Positions 17,423-26,230 are shown, numbered from the stretch's first letter. The stretch is 64,000 bases of DNA from Hymenobacter rigui (GCF_003944715.1 NZ_RWIT01000001.1:868001-932000); one strand, 5' to 3'. Made by a program: numbers and translations. Notes: a model not told the origin generated them from the letters alone.

Positions 17423-18694
17423 TTACTGTCGAACGAAGCGCTGCACACTGCGCTTGCCGCCCGCCGTTAACTCCAGAAAATAAATACCAGCCGGAATTTC
17501 CTGTACGGCTACGGTTGAACCACCAGTGCTTTTGCCACTGGCCAGCACTTTCCCCGTAACCGAGTAAATGTGGTATTCAACGGTGCCGCTAACTGCCGGC
17601 AGCGTGATGCTGGAATTACTGGGGTTAGGGAAGAAAGTGGCTTGCAGTTCATCGGTAGGTGCGACTACGACAATTGAAGAAGATGTAGCCGTGCCGTCAA
17701 AGTCTACTTGCCGTAGCCGATAATAGGTCAACGAAGTTAAAGGCTTAGTATCAGAATAGCTGTACACAACTCCCGTGTTGGTAGTACCGGTGCCCTGTAC
17801 TTTGCCGATAGCTGTGAAAAGCCGCCCGTTGGAGCTACGTTCTAGCTCGAAATAAGCATTGTTGACTTCTGAAGCCGTGGACCATCTAATTAGCACGCCC
17901 GTATTCTTGGCTGTGACTGAGAAGCTGGTGAGAGTAACTGGAAGTACAGTAAAGCAGGTAGGATCGTTAGAGTTGGGCGGAGTTACTACCGAATTGCTGG
18001 ATGCAGTACCGCATCCGCTGGGATAAGCGTTGCCTTGAACACAGGTAGTCAGGCCCGCCGTCGTGAATAGCTTGGCCCCGCCACCAGAGTTATTAACAAT
18101 ATTACCCGAAATACGAAGTCCTGCCACAGTACCGGTTGCAGGGCCATTAATGCCAGGGTTACCTGTTGAGACATCTACGTTGCCAAATACGTTAAGCAAA
18201 GCATTGTTGCCTAGATTGATAGTTGCCTGATTGCCAGTAAATAAGGTGCAGCCGATTGAAACTATTGAGTTGTTGCCAACCACAACGGTTGTTTTGGCAA
18301 GATTCAGTACGGCAACACTAAGCCTCGGAGTACTACGGGCTGTAGAAGTGGCGATAATTAAATTCTGATCAGTAGCCGTGTTGCCATCAACCACTAACGT
18401 CCGGTTTATGTTGTCTTGAACCAAAGAGCCGGTAGCGTTGATAGTAAGCGTGGTATTCCGTCCTATAGTGTAGTCAGTTGTTAATGTTACTGCGTGATTT
18501 ATAATGATATTAATTGTGTTGTTACTTCCTGATCCAGGAAGAGTAGAACAGCCTGTCCCTACTATACTATAAATACTCGGATCATTAAAGTTGCCAGCCT
18601 TGATGGTTGTATAGGTGCACTGTGCAACGGCCACACCATAGGTGCTGAGCATCAACCCGATCAGAAGGGCTAGTATTTTGTACGACTTATTCAT
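17423..18694 (-). CDS. T9SS-secreted protein with C-terminal sorting domain
   Basis: 423 residues from the ATG at 18694; a TTG two codons upstream is less likely. Signal peptide (ILALLIGLMLSTYGVAVAQ), then a beta-helix-like region rich in Asn, Thr and Val with repeated N-N-T/S turns (about 30-240), a beta-sandwich (about 255-345, ITLTSFSVTAK-like) and a type A type IX sorting domain (about 350-423: FFPNPS, YHIYSVTGKVLASG, IPAGIYFLEL, KRSVQRFV). It is exported through the outer membrane and attached or released. Base composition is visibly more AT-rich than its neighbours. Confidence 0.9.
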   Translation of the reverse strand: MNKSYKILALLIGLMLSTYGVAVAQCTYTTIKAGNFNDPSIYSIVGTGCSTLPGSGSNNTINIIINHAVTLTTDYTIGRNTTLTINATGSLVQDNINRTLVVDGNTATDQNLIIATSTARSTPRLSVAVLNLAKTTVVVGNNSIVSIGCTLFTGNQATINLGNNALLNVFGNVDVSTGNPGINGPATGTVAGLRISGNIVNNSGGGAKLFTTAGLTTCVQGNAYPSGCGTASSNSVVTPPNSNDPTCFTVLPVTLTSFSVTAKNTGVLIRWSTASEVNNAYFELERSSNGRLFTAIGKVQGTGTTNTGVVYSYSDTKPLTSLTYYRLRQVDFDGTATSSSIVVVAPTDELQATFFPNPSNSSITLPAVSGTVEYHIYSVTGKVLASGKSTGGSTVAVQEIPAGIYFLELTAGGKRSVQRFVRQ

Positions 18695-19093
18695 ATGCAA
18701 ACCAGAAGGGTGTGTTAAGCGAGTAAATGGTGCCGTTAAGCCAGGAAGATGAGCGAAATTCAGAATTATCCATACGAATGTATGTTTATAAATGAAACTT
18801 TACTAACAATTTTTATGAGTTCAATAGTAGGTGATTCCAAATTTGGAAATAATATATAAAGTATAAATATTTGATTGGTAGTACCATGGACAGTATTCTG
18901 CGAGTGAGTGTGTCATTTAGGGAAGAGAGGTTTATATTGGACTATAATGATGCTGTTGTCATATTTCGTATTGTCATAACAACCTTAATAGTGTTCAGCC
19001 GACGATAACCTGGGGGTAAGCGACGCCCGTATGGTGTAAAGAGCAGGATTGACCAAGTAGATCTGCCTTTCCACTACTAACGTGTAACGCCAC
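18695..19093. other. AT-rich intergenic region
   Basis: About 400 bases between divergent genes, much richer in A+T than the surroundings. It must hold the promoters of the T9SS gene and of the oxidoreductase. No exact TAnnTTTG box, repeat or RNA fold could be fixed in it. Confidence 0.5.
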
Positions 19094-20536
19094 ATGTCCT
19101 TCACCAACGAGTTACTGAACACCGTTCTGCGCCATGCCGGCCAGGAAGTATCACGCAAGGAGTTTCTGAGTCTGGCGGGGCGGGGGCTGGCGGTGAGCGT
19201 GGCGGCCGGTACACTAGCCAGCTGCAATACCAGCCCCGACAATGCCGCCAGCTCTAAAGCCGCTGTGCCTACTACCGGCACGCCCGCCAGTGAGGTGGAT
19301 GCCAGCACTGCCTACACCTCCCCGGAAGGCGCAAAAGTTGCTTCTTCGGAGGCTGTGTCGCCACCGGCGAAGGTGCCGGCGGCTACTGACAAGCCGATTG
19401 TGCTGGAGGAATGGAAATCGAAGGTTGATCCGCAGTCGGGCCCCACGCCCACGCCATTGCCGCCCGATGAGCGGGTAGGCTACGCGCTGGTGGGCCTGGG
19501 CCACCTGACGCTGGAGGAATTGCTGCCAGCCTTTGGGGAGTGCAAAAAATCGAAGCCGGTGGCCCTGGTCAGCGGCTCGCCGGAGAAGCTGAAGAAAGTG
19601 GCCGCGCAGTACGGTATCAAGCCTGAAAGCTGCTACAGCTACGAGAATTACGAGCAGCTTAAGAACAACCCCGAGGTAAAGGCCATTTACATTGTGCTGC
19701 CCAACTCCATGCACGCCGAGTACGTGATTCGGGGAGCCAAAACCGGTAAGCACATTCTCTGCGAGAAGCCCATGGCCAACTCGGTGCGGGAGTGTGAGCT
19801 GATGATTGAGGCCTGCAAAAAGGCCCAGGTGAAACTCATGATTGCCTACCGCATTCAGTACGAGCCCTACAACCGTCTGGTGCGCGACATGGTGCGGGAA
19901 AACAAGTTTGGTAAGCCCAAATACATACAGGCCCAGAACAGCCAAAGCTCGGCCAACCCCGACCACTGGCGGCACAAGAAAGCCCTGGCCGGTGGTGGTG
20001 CGCTGCCTGATATTGGTCTGTACTGCCTCAATACGGCCCGCTTCATTCTGGGTACTGAGCCTACGGAGGTGTTCGGCTACATGCACAGCACGCCCGGCAA
20101 CCCGTTGTTTAAGGAAGTGGAGGAGATGATGAGCTGGCAAATGCGCTTCCCGGATGGCGTGGTGGTGGACAGTATTACGCACTACGACACCCACGACTCG
20201 CGCTTCTACCGCGTGAGTGCCGAGAAAGGCTGGATGCACCTCAACAACGGCTACGCCTACACGGGGCAGCAACTGCAAACCTCCCACGCCGAGGGGCCCG
20301 CCAAAATGCAGAATCAGATAGTTATTCCGGCCAAAAACCAATTTGCGGCCGAAATGGACCACTTCTCCGAATGCATTCTGGAAAACAAGCCACCCCATAC
20401 ACCCGGCGAGGAAGGCCTGCAGGACCAGCGCATCATAGAAGCCATTTACCAGTCGGCGCGGGAGGGCCGGCCCGTGAAGCTGCCCGCCGTTATGGGTACC
20501 GACGTTTTCCGGGGACCTGAGCCTGCGTCAGCTTAG
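19094..20536 (+). CDS. Gfo/Idh/MocA-family oxidoreductase, exported
   Basis: 480 residues. N-terminus SRKEFLSLAGRGLAVS...GTLASC looks like a lipoprotein signal preceded by a weak Tat-like RK, so the enzyme is likely on the outer face of the inner membrane. A low-complexity linker (about 40-125) precedes the Rossmann domain (YALVGLGHLTLEELLPAF) and the family motif CEKPMANS. The C-terminal half resembles glucose-fructose oxidoreductase. It probably oxidises a sugar or inositol with bound NAD(P); the substrate is unknown. Confidence 0.88.
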   Translation: MSFTNELLNTVLRHAGQEVSRKEFLSLAGRGLAVSVAAGTLASCNTSPDNAASSKAAVPTTGTPASEVDASTAYTSPEGAKVASSEAVSPPAKVPAATDKPIVLEEWKSKVDPQSGPTPTPLPPDERVGYALVGLGHLTLEELLPAFGECKKSKPVALVSGSPEKLKKVAAQYGIKPESCYSYENYEQLKNNPEVKAIYIVLPNSMHAEYVIRGAKTGKHILCEKPMANSVRECELMIEACKKAQVKLMIAYRIQYEPYNRLVRDMVRENKFGKPKYIQAQNSQSSANPDHWRHKKALAGGGALPDIGLYCLNTARFILGTEPTEVFGYMHSTPGNPLFKEVEEMMSWQMRFPDGVVVDSITHYDTHDSRFYRVSAEKGWMHLNNGYAYTGQQLQTSHAEGPAKMQNQIVIPAKNQFAAEMDHFSECILENKPPHTPGEEGLQDQRIIEAIYQSAREGRPVKLPAVMGTDVFRGPEPASA

Positions 20537-20631
20537 GTTTCTGCTCGGAAAATCAGCATACAACTCCGGCCCTGCATGTAGCAGAATCCACACCTGCCTC
20601 AGAACAGCAGCGGACCGTTGAAGCGGCGCAT

Positions 20632-20639
20632 TACCTTTG
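20632..20639 (+). promoter_or_regulatory. Candidate -7 box of the DsbA-family gene
   Basis: TACCTTTG, an exact consensus match, ending 5 bases before the ATG at 20645. If active, the message would be leaderless, and it argues for 20645 rather than the in-frame ATG at 20618. Confidence 0.5.
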
Positions 20640-20644
20640 CCGGC

Positions 20645-21295
20645 ATGGAACAACAACCTGACCTCCCCGAACTGCTCTTTATATCGGATCCGCTCTGCGC
20701 GTGGTGCTACGGCATGAGCCCCGTGCTGCAGCGTGTACAGCAGGAATTTGCGGGCCGTGTGGCGGTATCGGTGCTGTGCGGCGGTATGATTACCGGCGAG
20801 CAGGTGGAGCCCATCCGGGTGCAATGGCCCCAGCTGTCGGGGGCACTGGGACAGGTGCAAACGGTAACCGGCGCAGAATTCGGCCCCGCTTTCCGGGCTT
20901 TGGGGCAGGAGGGTAGCTTCGAGTTGAACTCGGAGCCGCCGAGTAGGGCCATTCACGCGTTTCGGCAGCTTCGGCAGGACGAAGCCGCGCAGTTCGCCCA
21001 CGAGGTGCAGCAGGCTTATTTCCGCGACGGTGCCGACCTCAACAACCCCGCTACCTACGATGCGCTGGTTGCTTCCTACGGCCTCGATGCCTCTGATTTT
21101 CGGGAGCGAATTCAGAGTCGGGAGGTTATCCGGGGTACTATTCTGGAATTTGCGGCAGTGGGTAAAATCGGCGTGCAGGGCTTCCCAACGGTAATTCTGC
21201 GGGTTGGCTCCCAGGGCTTTGTGTTGGCCCGGGGCTATCAGCCTTACGCCACCTTCGCGGCCAATCTGGAAGAAGCCCTCCGGCAGGCTGAATAA
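20645..21295 (+). CDS. DsbA-family thiol oxidoreductase
   Basis: 216 residues. The thioredoxin-fold active site is CAWC in FISDPLCAWCYGMSP. The helical insert and the cis-Pro loop (GVQGFPTVILRVG) match the DsbA/FrnE-like cytoplasmic branch, with no signal peptide. It probably reduces or isomerises thiols; the physiological partner is unknown. Confidence 0.88.
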   Translation: MEQQPDLPELLFISDPLCAWCYGMSPVLQRVQQEFAGRVAVSVLCGGMITGEQVEPIRVQWPQLSGALGQVQTVTGAEFGPAFRALGQEGSFELNSEPPSRAIHAFRQLRQDEAAQFAHEVQQAYFRDGADLNNPATYDALVASYGLDASDFRERIQSREVIRGTILEFAAVGKIGVQGFPTVILRVGSQGFVLARGYQPYATFAANLEEALRQAE

Positions 21296-21319
21296 TTTCC
21301 CTGACGTTCAGAAAGCAAA

Positions 21320-21367
21320 ACTGCCGGGAGGAGAGTGTGCATAGTAGCGCACTCTCCTCCCGGCAGT
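21320..21367. terminator. Long terminator hairpin between convergent genes
   Basis: 21-base arms (21320-21340, 21347-21367; one G-T pair) with core ACTGCCGGGAGGAGAG and a 6-base loop. Confidence 0.75.
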
Positions 21368-21415
21368 CTTGGTAATGTGCCTGAGTACGTGGTAACGGGT
21401 TGCTACGTGTAGCTA

Positions 21416-22045
21416 CTACGGGATATGCACAACCTGCTTGCGCAGCGGCGACCAGGCAATGGTCCGACGGTCTTCCTTGCCCACCAGGTAGTGAAACGCA
21501 ATGGCCTCGGGGCGGCGGTGCAGGTCGTCCCAGGCGGCGCGGTCGAGGCCGGCGGGCGCCTCGGCAGCGGCCGGGAACGTGGCCGATTTGGCTACGGCGG
21601 GCCGCTGGAAGTTCTTATCGGCAAAAAATTCCTTCACCCGCTTCCGCACGTACGCCTCCCGCTCGGCCTGGGTGGCGGTGGGGCCTTTCATCTCATACAC
21701 CATTGCCGCTTCCAGATCCGGCGACGACAGCACCTCCCGGAAAATGACCTGCCCGCTGGCTGTGGTGATGGTAAGCGTAGCTTCCCCGCTCAGCACCGAA
21801 GAGCCGCGCAGTACCAGCGAGAATACATCCGGAGTGGAAGCGGCTGAGAAGACGTGCTTAGTGCGGCTGGTCAGCAGCGTATCGGCTTGTGCATCAACAG
21901 GCGCGGGTCGGGCCGTATCCAGCGGTTCCGGCCGGTCCGCCGCCGAGTCAGGCGCAGTGGCAGTGACGGTGGAGGCGGCGTTTTGCTCGGGCGAGGAACA
22001 GGCGGCGGCAACGAGCAGGAGCGGCAGGATTCGGGAAAGGCGCAT
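21416..22045 (-). CDS. Lipoprotein of unknown function
   Basis: 209 residues with lipobox LLLVAAAC. A Ser/Thr/Pro/Ala-rich linker (about 18-55) precedes a small folded domain (about 60-209). No family recognised. It is the last gene of the minus-strand group that starts with the methyltransferase at 23852, with a 63-base gap to the UbiA gene. Confidence 0.7.
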   Translation of the reverse strand: MRLSRILPLLLVAAACSSPEQNAASTVTATAPDSAADRPEPLDTARPAPVDAQADTLLTSRTKHVFSAASTPDVFSLVLRGSSVLSGEATLTITTASGQVIFREVLSSPDLEAAMVYEMKGPTATQAEREAYVRKRVKEFFADKNFQRPAVAKSATFPAAAEAPAGLDRAAWDDLHRRPEAIAFHYLVGKEDRRTIAWSPLRKQVVHIP

Positions 22046-22108
22046 GTGGTATAGGAAGTAGGGTGAGGCTGGTTGTACGCAGCCGGCAGCTTCACTGTTG
22101 GGGCCCGG

Positions 22109-22984
22109 CTACCACACCAGCATCAGGAAAAATGCCACGCTCATGCACACCGACGACACCTGGTTCATGCGCATGGTGTGGTCGAAATCGGCAGCGGCGG
22201 GGTGCTGCCACACGGCCCGGGCCCAGGAAACAAACAGCCCCACCACCGGGCCGGTAGCTACCAGAAACACCAGCACATGCCGCAGCTCCTGGCGCTGCAC
22301 ATACACGGCCGCCAGCAGCGCCGCGCCAGCCGCCAGCGCCAGCCCGGCCCACACAAACGTACCCCGGATACCCAGCCGCAGGCTCAACGTCCGGTCGCCG
22401 CGTCGGGCATCTTCCTGGTGCTGGTACACTTGCGTAAGGGGGTAGGAGCCACACAAAAACAGGCTGCTCACTAGGGCCAGCAGCAGATTGGTGGGTTCCA
22501 GTAGCTGCCCGGTCCCTGCCCCCTCGCCCACCTGGGTCATCAGGAAGGTGTAAGCCCCCTGAAATACCACCACCACCGCGGTACTGATGAGCGGGTACTT
22601 TTTCAGCCGGATGCCCTCATAGCTGTAGGCTTTCGATACCAGAAGGTAACCGGCCACCAGCCCGGCAAACGGCAGGCTCAGCAGAGCTGCGCCCAGCACC
22701 GCCAGCACATCAAACAGCCACACCAGATGCAGCAACTCCGGCGAGACTTTGGGCGGGTGGCGCAGGCCCCCGATGCTGTCCTCGTCCCGGTCGTAGTAGC
22801 TGTTGTAGCCGTTGGAGGCCGGATAAGCCAGTAGATGCAGCACCACGAACACGCCCGCCGCCCGCCATCCGCTGAATGGCTGCCGTAGGGCGCTCAGTCC
22901 AAACCAGAACACCGGCATCAGGTACACCGAAAACGGGATGCGCAGCAAGGGCAGCGCGCGGCGGTAAGCAGCAAAGGAGGGCAT
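22109..22984 (-). CDS. UbiA-family prenyltransferase
   Basis: 291 residues, about eight membrane helices. The first prenyl-diphosphate/Mg motif is present as NGYNSYYDRDEDS, and the second Asp-rich loop as VYQHQEDARRGDRTLSLRLG. The family moves a prenyl chain onto an aromatic or other acceptor in the membrane (quinones, hemes, lipids). ATG 22984 was chosen; an in-frame start exists at 23029. It follows a methyltransferase gene by 73 bases, which suggests a shared pathway for a prenylated, methylated small molecule. Acceptor unknown. Confidence 0.88.
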   Translation of the reverse strand: MPSFAAYRRALPLLRIPFSVYLMPVFWFGLSALRQPFSGWRAAGVFVVLHLLAYPASNGYNSYYDRDEDSIGGLRHPPKVSPELLHLVWLFDVLAVLGAALLSLPFAGLVAGYLLVSKAYSYEGIRLKKYPLISTAVVVVFQGAYTFLMTQVGEGAGTGQLLEPTNLLLALVSSLFLCGSYPLTQVYQHQEDARRGDRTLSLRLGIRGTFVWAGLALAAGAALLAAVYVQRQELRHVLVFLVATGPVVGLFVSWARAVWQHPAAADFDHTMRMNQVSSVCMSVAFFLMLVW

Positions 22985-23057
22985 GAGGGGACAGAAGCTC
23001 GGAGAGGCGAAGTACATCGGCTGCCACATGAAAAGGCCGCCGCCTGCAAGCTACAGG

Positions 23058-23852
23058 TTATCCGGCAGTGCCAACGGGCGTGCCGATGAGGTATGTTACC
23101 TGCGGGCCCCAGCGGTGCTGTACTTTGCCGGCCTGCCACACAAACGCGCCGGCCGGATCGGCGCGGCGGGCCAGTTGCAGCAGCTGTTCCGGCGGGTACA
23201 TGCGCAGAATACTCACGCACCCGTCCCAGATGGTGAACAGCGGGATAAGAGGAATGACGTACGTGAAAAACAGCCGACTGAGGCTGAAGGGCCGGATGAA
23301 GGGTGTAATCAGCAACTGAGCCACGGGCAGCACCGTAACGGCCAGCACCAGCTCCAGCCAATGCTTACCGGCCCCCTCAAACACGCCAATGCCCGTTTGC
23401 TGCCGCACGGCATCGGCCAGCAAGGCTTCTGCCGCTGCCGGTGGGAAATGATGGAAGGCCGAGAAGACTACCCGAAACCCAGCCAGAGCGGAGGGTACGG
23501 CCGTAGCATCCACGGGCTGCAGCTCGGCCTCCAGCCCCGGCGTAGCGGCTTGCAGCTGCTGCCAGGCCGCCGGCTGCGGATACAGATCGGTGAGGCGCAC
23601 CCGGGCGTTGGGTATTCCGGCCGCGCGTAGCTGCCGCAGCACGCCCGCTGTGCCGCCCCCGGCCCCGGCGCATAGCTCCAGAAGTTGAGTTTGCCCCGTC
23701 CGTTGGAGGGCAGCCTGCAGCAGTGGTACGATGGGCTGATACGTGCGCAGCGCCGAAATCATAAACCGCAGGTAGTCCATCATGCCCGCCCGGATAACCC
23801 GGGGAAACCAGGGCAGGTCTTCAAACTCAAACAACTGGAGGCGAAGCTTCAT
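23058..23852 (-). CDS. Class I SAM methyltransferase with a membrane segment
   Basis: 264 residues from the ATG at 23852. SAM motif I is LLELCAGAGGGTAGVL; motif II is RVRLTDLYPQ; then FSAFHHFPP. After about residue 175 comes a long hydrophobic stretch (LELVLAVTVLPVAQLLI, then VIPLIPLF), which suggests membrane association. Adjacent to a UbiA-type gene, so a lipid-soluble substrate is plausible. The longer in-frame reading to 23978 overlaps the next gene and was not used. Confidence 0.8.
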   Translation of the reverse strand: MKLRLQLFEFEDLPWFPRVIRAGMMDYLRFMISALRTYQPIVPLLQAALQRTGQTQLLELCAGAGGGTAGVLRQLRAAGIPNARVRLTDLYPQPAAWQQLQAATPGLEAELQPVDATAVPSALAGFRVVFSAFHHFPPAAAEALLADAVRQQTGIGVFEGAGKHWLELVLAVTVLPVAQLLITPFIRPFSLSRLFFTYVIPLIPLFTIWDGCVSILRMYPPEQLLQLARRADPAGAFVWQAGKVQHRWGPQVTYLIGTPVGTAG

Positions 23853-23886
23853 CAAGGAAGTTCTTACGCGGAAAGCATACCGAAGA

Positions 23887-24321
23887 TTAGCCGCCGCACG
23901 AAGGGCGCACATACCATCCCGATAGTGCGGCTGCCAGTACCCAAGGTAACAAGTAGATAAGTACCCTAGCAGTATCATCAGGTGCGGCTGCCGCCCAAGT
24001 CAACAGTGCCGCTGCCAATAAGCTAACGGAGCCTGCACTGATACTCAGCGCACATTGCCGTTGCCGGGACGAAAAGTCCGCAGTGCCTCGCAGTACCAAG
24101 CGAACCACGAACATGTAAGGTACCACTACGCAAAATGTGATAATAAAGCAGGTTGCAGTTGCCCCTGCCCAGGCTTGCAGTACCGAAATTAACAGCTGCC
24201 AACCAGGGGGATGTAGTAGCAGTTGAAACAGCCCGAAAAGAAAACACCCACCCAGTACCGTTCCAACCCATTGTTTGACTGCTATATAAAATGCCTGGGA
24301 GGTAAGCTGATTAGGTTGCAT
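23887..24321 (-). CDS. Small integral membrane protein
   Basis: 144 residues from the ATG at 24321; four predicted membrane helices (for instance WVGTVLGGCFLFGLFQLLL, ATCFIITFCVVVPYMFVV, LLAAALLTWAAAA, VLIYLLPWVLAAALSG). No family recognised. Base composition is slightly AT-richer than its downstream neighbours. Confidence 0.6.
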   Translation of the reverse strand: MQPNQLTSQAFYIAVKQWVGTVLGGCFLFGLFQLLLHPPGWQLLISVLQAWAGATATCFIITFCVVVPYMFVVRLVLRGTADFSSRQRQCALSISAGSVSLLAAALLTWAAAAPDDTARVLIYLLPWVLAAALSGWYVRPSCGG

Positions 24322-24350
24322 TGCGAAAAACCAAGTATCGTAAGCGTGCG

Positions 24351-24391
24351 GTGTTCGGGTATGATAGTCAAAGACCATCATACCCGAACAC
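24351..24391. repeat. 15-base inverted repeat upstream of a membrane-protein gene
   Basis: GTGTTCGGGTATGAT (24351-24365) and its exact complement (24377-24391) around an 11-base loop. It lies 30 bases before the ATG at 24321 and 56 bases after the stop of the 24447-24869 gene. It could be an operator, a leader hairpin or a terminator; there is no T run. Confidence 0.6.
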
Positions 24392-24446
24392 TGCTCCTAA
24401 GCAAAGCTACATTTATCAGGATAGTACCTCTCAGACCAGATAATGA

Positions 24447-24869
24447 TTACGCCACCACTGCCACCCGCCGGGCCGGGCCATACAGCCACAGTACGGCCAG
24501 CACGGCCGCTCCCCAATATGGCAGCGACATCGGCAGCAATCCGCCCAGCGAATCAATGGGAATCAGCAGCAGGAGCAGTTGGTTAGCCAGTAGGAAAAAC
24601 AGCGTTACACCCGCCAAGGCCATCGTGCGGCGCGACCAGTTGGCGCGGAAGCCGCTCATGAGCGTGAAAAAGGGAACCACCAGCGGTACTATGGCCAATG
24701 ATACCAACGCGCTGAGCAGGCCCGCCATCAGGGCAATGGAATAATCCGCCAGTCGGTCGGATGCGAAGTCCAGCAGCAGCCACAAGGTGCCGCCCAGGTT
24801 GCTGAGCAGCCACAGAATTAGCGTCCGGATAGTGGTAGAGTGACTGGTGGTAGCGTAGTGATGAAGCAT
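24447..24869 (-). CDS. Small integral membrane protein
   Basis: 140 residues, about four membrane helices (IRTLILWLLSNLGGTLWLLL, LMAGLLSALVSLAIVPLVVP, LAGVTLFFLLANQLLLLLI, LPYWGAAVLAVLWLYG). No family recognised. Part of a run of small membrane-protein genes on both strands between 23.9 and 29.3 kb. Confidence 0.65.
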   Translation of the reverse strand: MLHHYATTSHSTTIRTLILWLLSNLGGTLWLLLDFASDRLADYSIALMAGLLSALVSLAIVPLVVPFFTLMSGFRANWSRRTMALAGVTLFFLLANQLLLLLIPIDSLGGLLPMSLPYWGAAVLAVLWLYGPARRVAVVA

Positions 24870-24989
24870 AACCGTAGCATGAGAGTAGTGAAATCAACGC
24901 GGCAGCGTCCCGGGCAACCTGCAAAGACCTACGAACCCTGAAAATGGCTGGGTTTGCATTAAACCATATTTTTGTTGGGACAATTAGTG

Positions 24990-25283
24990 TCAGAATGAGA
25001 CGGATATAGTCGCCACGGTAGCAGCTACTGCCGATATCAGCCATGGTAAGCTCTGGCCAAAGAAAGCTATGCTTGAGCTTTGCCAGTGTTGTTCGGGCAG
25101 CATCCGAAAAGCCAGAGGGCTGGTGGCCAGGGTATATAGCTCCCACAGCAGCCAGCAGAACATAGCGGAGCCTTCCAACACCAGAGCGGTACGGAGCATC
25201 AGGGTTTTGTGGAGTGGGGCAGTAGTAAAGGCCGAGGCCTCAGCGGCCACCGTAGCAGGCCGCTCAGTAAGGCCGGTACTCAC
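24990..25283 (-). CDS. Small membrane protein, translationally coupled
   Basis: 97 residues starting at the GTG at 25283, which overlaps the stop of an upstream small frame as GTGA. Two hydrophobic segments (LMLRTALVLEGSAMFCWLLW, FFGQSLPWLISAVAATVATI). An apparently longer frame to 25436 is out of character before this point (soluble, Cys/Gly-rich), while another frame there is strongly hydrophobic, so the GTG start is preferred. Function unknown. Confidence 0.55.
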   Translation of the reverse strand: MSTGLTERPATVAAEASAFTTAPLHKTLMLRTALVLEGSAMFCWLLWELYTLATSPLAFRMLPEQHWQSSSIAFFGQSLPWLISAVAATVATISVSF

Positions 25284-25408
25284 AGAAAGCCGATAGTGCC
25301 AAAAAGAGCCCAACAGCTGCCCATCAGCGTATCGAATCGGAAAAGCACACCGAAAAGCTTGAACAGATTTCCCTGGTTGAGCTGGATGGCAAGCACCACA
25401 CAGCCCAT
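25280..25408 (-). CDS. Tiny membrane protein ORF
   Basis: 42 residues from the ATG at 25408 (MGCVVLAIQLNQGNLFKLFG, then FRFDTLMGSCWALFGTIGFL). It may start earlier at a GTG or CTG, which would add a Trp/Gly-rich hydrophobic lead-in, but an in-frame TAA limits it to 12 more codons. It ends by a 4-base GTGA overlap with the next gene, typical of coupling. No family recognised. Confidence 0.4.
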   Translation of the reverse strand: MGCVVLAIQLNQGNLFKLFGVLFRFDTLMGSCWALFGTIGFL

Positions 25409-25527
25409 CCACACTAGCCCCAGCCCCCACCACCACGACAGTTAGAAATACCTGCGCGTAAGTGGCTTAATAGAGTCGCGCAGAATAAACGAGCTGAGTT
25501 GTTGGAACTATGGGAGTATTGTGTTTG

Positions 25528-25542
25528 CTTTGTAACGCAAAG
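25528..25542. promoter_or_regulatory. CTTTG-N5-CAAAG operator candidate, site 1
   Basis: CTTTG TAACG CAAAG followed by TTCTTTAG, 13 bases before the ATG at 25556. The same dyad plus the TTCTTT tail recurs at 26646-26660. The nearby winged-helix regulator is the natural candidate to bind it. Confidence 0.55.
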
Positions 25543-25555
25543 TTCTTTAGATGAT

Positions 25556-26230
25556 ATGGCCAAGCCCGCCCTTGATCCGTTAGCTCAACTCACCGAAATC
25601 CGCTCCATCATGGAACGGTCGTCGCGTTTTATCTCGCTCAGCGGCCTTTCCGGGGTAGGGGCGGGGGTAGTGGCACTGGCTGGCGCGGGCGTGGGGCACT
25701 GGTACCTGCAGCAGCGCTACGCGGCCGAGGGCTATTCCTACGGCGGTTTTATGCGGCTGCTGCAAAGTACACCCGAGGAGCGGATGCTGGTGCTGCCGTT
25801 TTTGCTGCTGCTGGCCGTAGGCATTGTGGGCGCGGCGCTGGCCGTGGCTACATACTTCACGGTGCGGCGGGCCCGCCGGGCCAGGCAGCCGGTCTGGAGC
25901 GCCCTGGGGCGGCGGCTGGCTGTCAGCCTGGCTATTCCGCTGGTGGCGGGCGGGCTGTTCTGCCTGGCCCTGTTCGTGCAGGGGGCGGTGGGGCTGGTGG
26001 TGCCCGGTATGTTGCTGTTCTACGGCCTGGCCCTGCTCAACGGCAGCAAGTACACCCTCGACGAAATCCGGTGGCTGGGCCTGACCGAAATTCTGCTGGG
26101 TTTAGTGGCTATGTTGTTCCCTGGCTTCGGGCTGGCGTTCTTTGCACTCGGTTTCGGCCTGGGCCACATCGGCTACGGCTTGCTGATGTATAATCGGTAT
26201 GAGCGTAATGAGTCAGGAGCCAGAAGTTAG
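25556..26230 (+). CDS. Membrane protein next to winged-helix regulator
   Basis: 224 residues from the ATG at 25556; earlier in-frame starts precede the operator-like site. A short N-terminal amphipathic lead (PLAQLTEIRSIMERSSRFI) is followed by about six membrane helices, ending in a basic tail. No named family recognised. The last codons are formed by a dispersed repeat that begins near 26211. It shares an upstream dyad with the gene at 26684, so the two are probably co-regulated. Confidence 0.75.
   Translation: MAKPALDPLAQLTEIRSIMERSSRFISLSGLSGVGAGVVALAGAGVGHWYLQQRYAAEGYSYGGFMRLLQSTPEERMLVLPFLLLLAVGIVGAALAVATYFTVRRARRARQPVWSALGRRLAVSLAIPLVAGGLFCLALFVQGAVGLVVPGMLLFYGLALLNGSKYTLDEIRWLGLTEILLGLVAMLFPGFGLAFFALGFGLGHIGYGLLMYNRYERNESGARS

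Noticed and set aside
19214..20398. 394-residue minus-strand frame
   Set aside because: Antisense of the Gfo/Idh/MocA gene; His/Val/Gly-rich with no domain.
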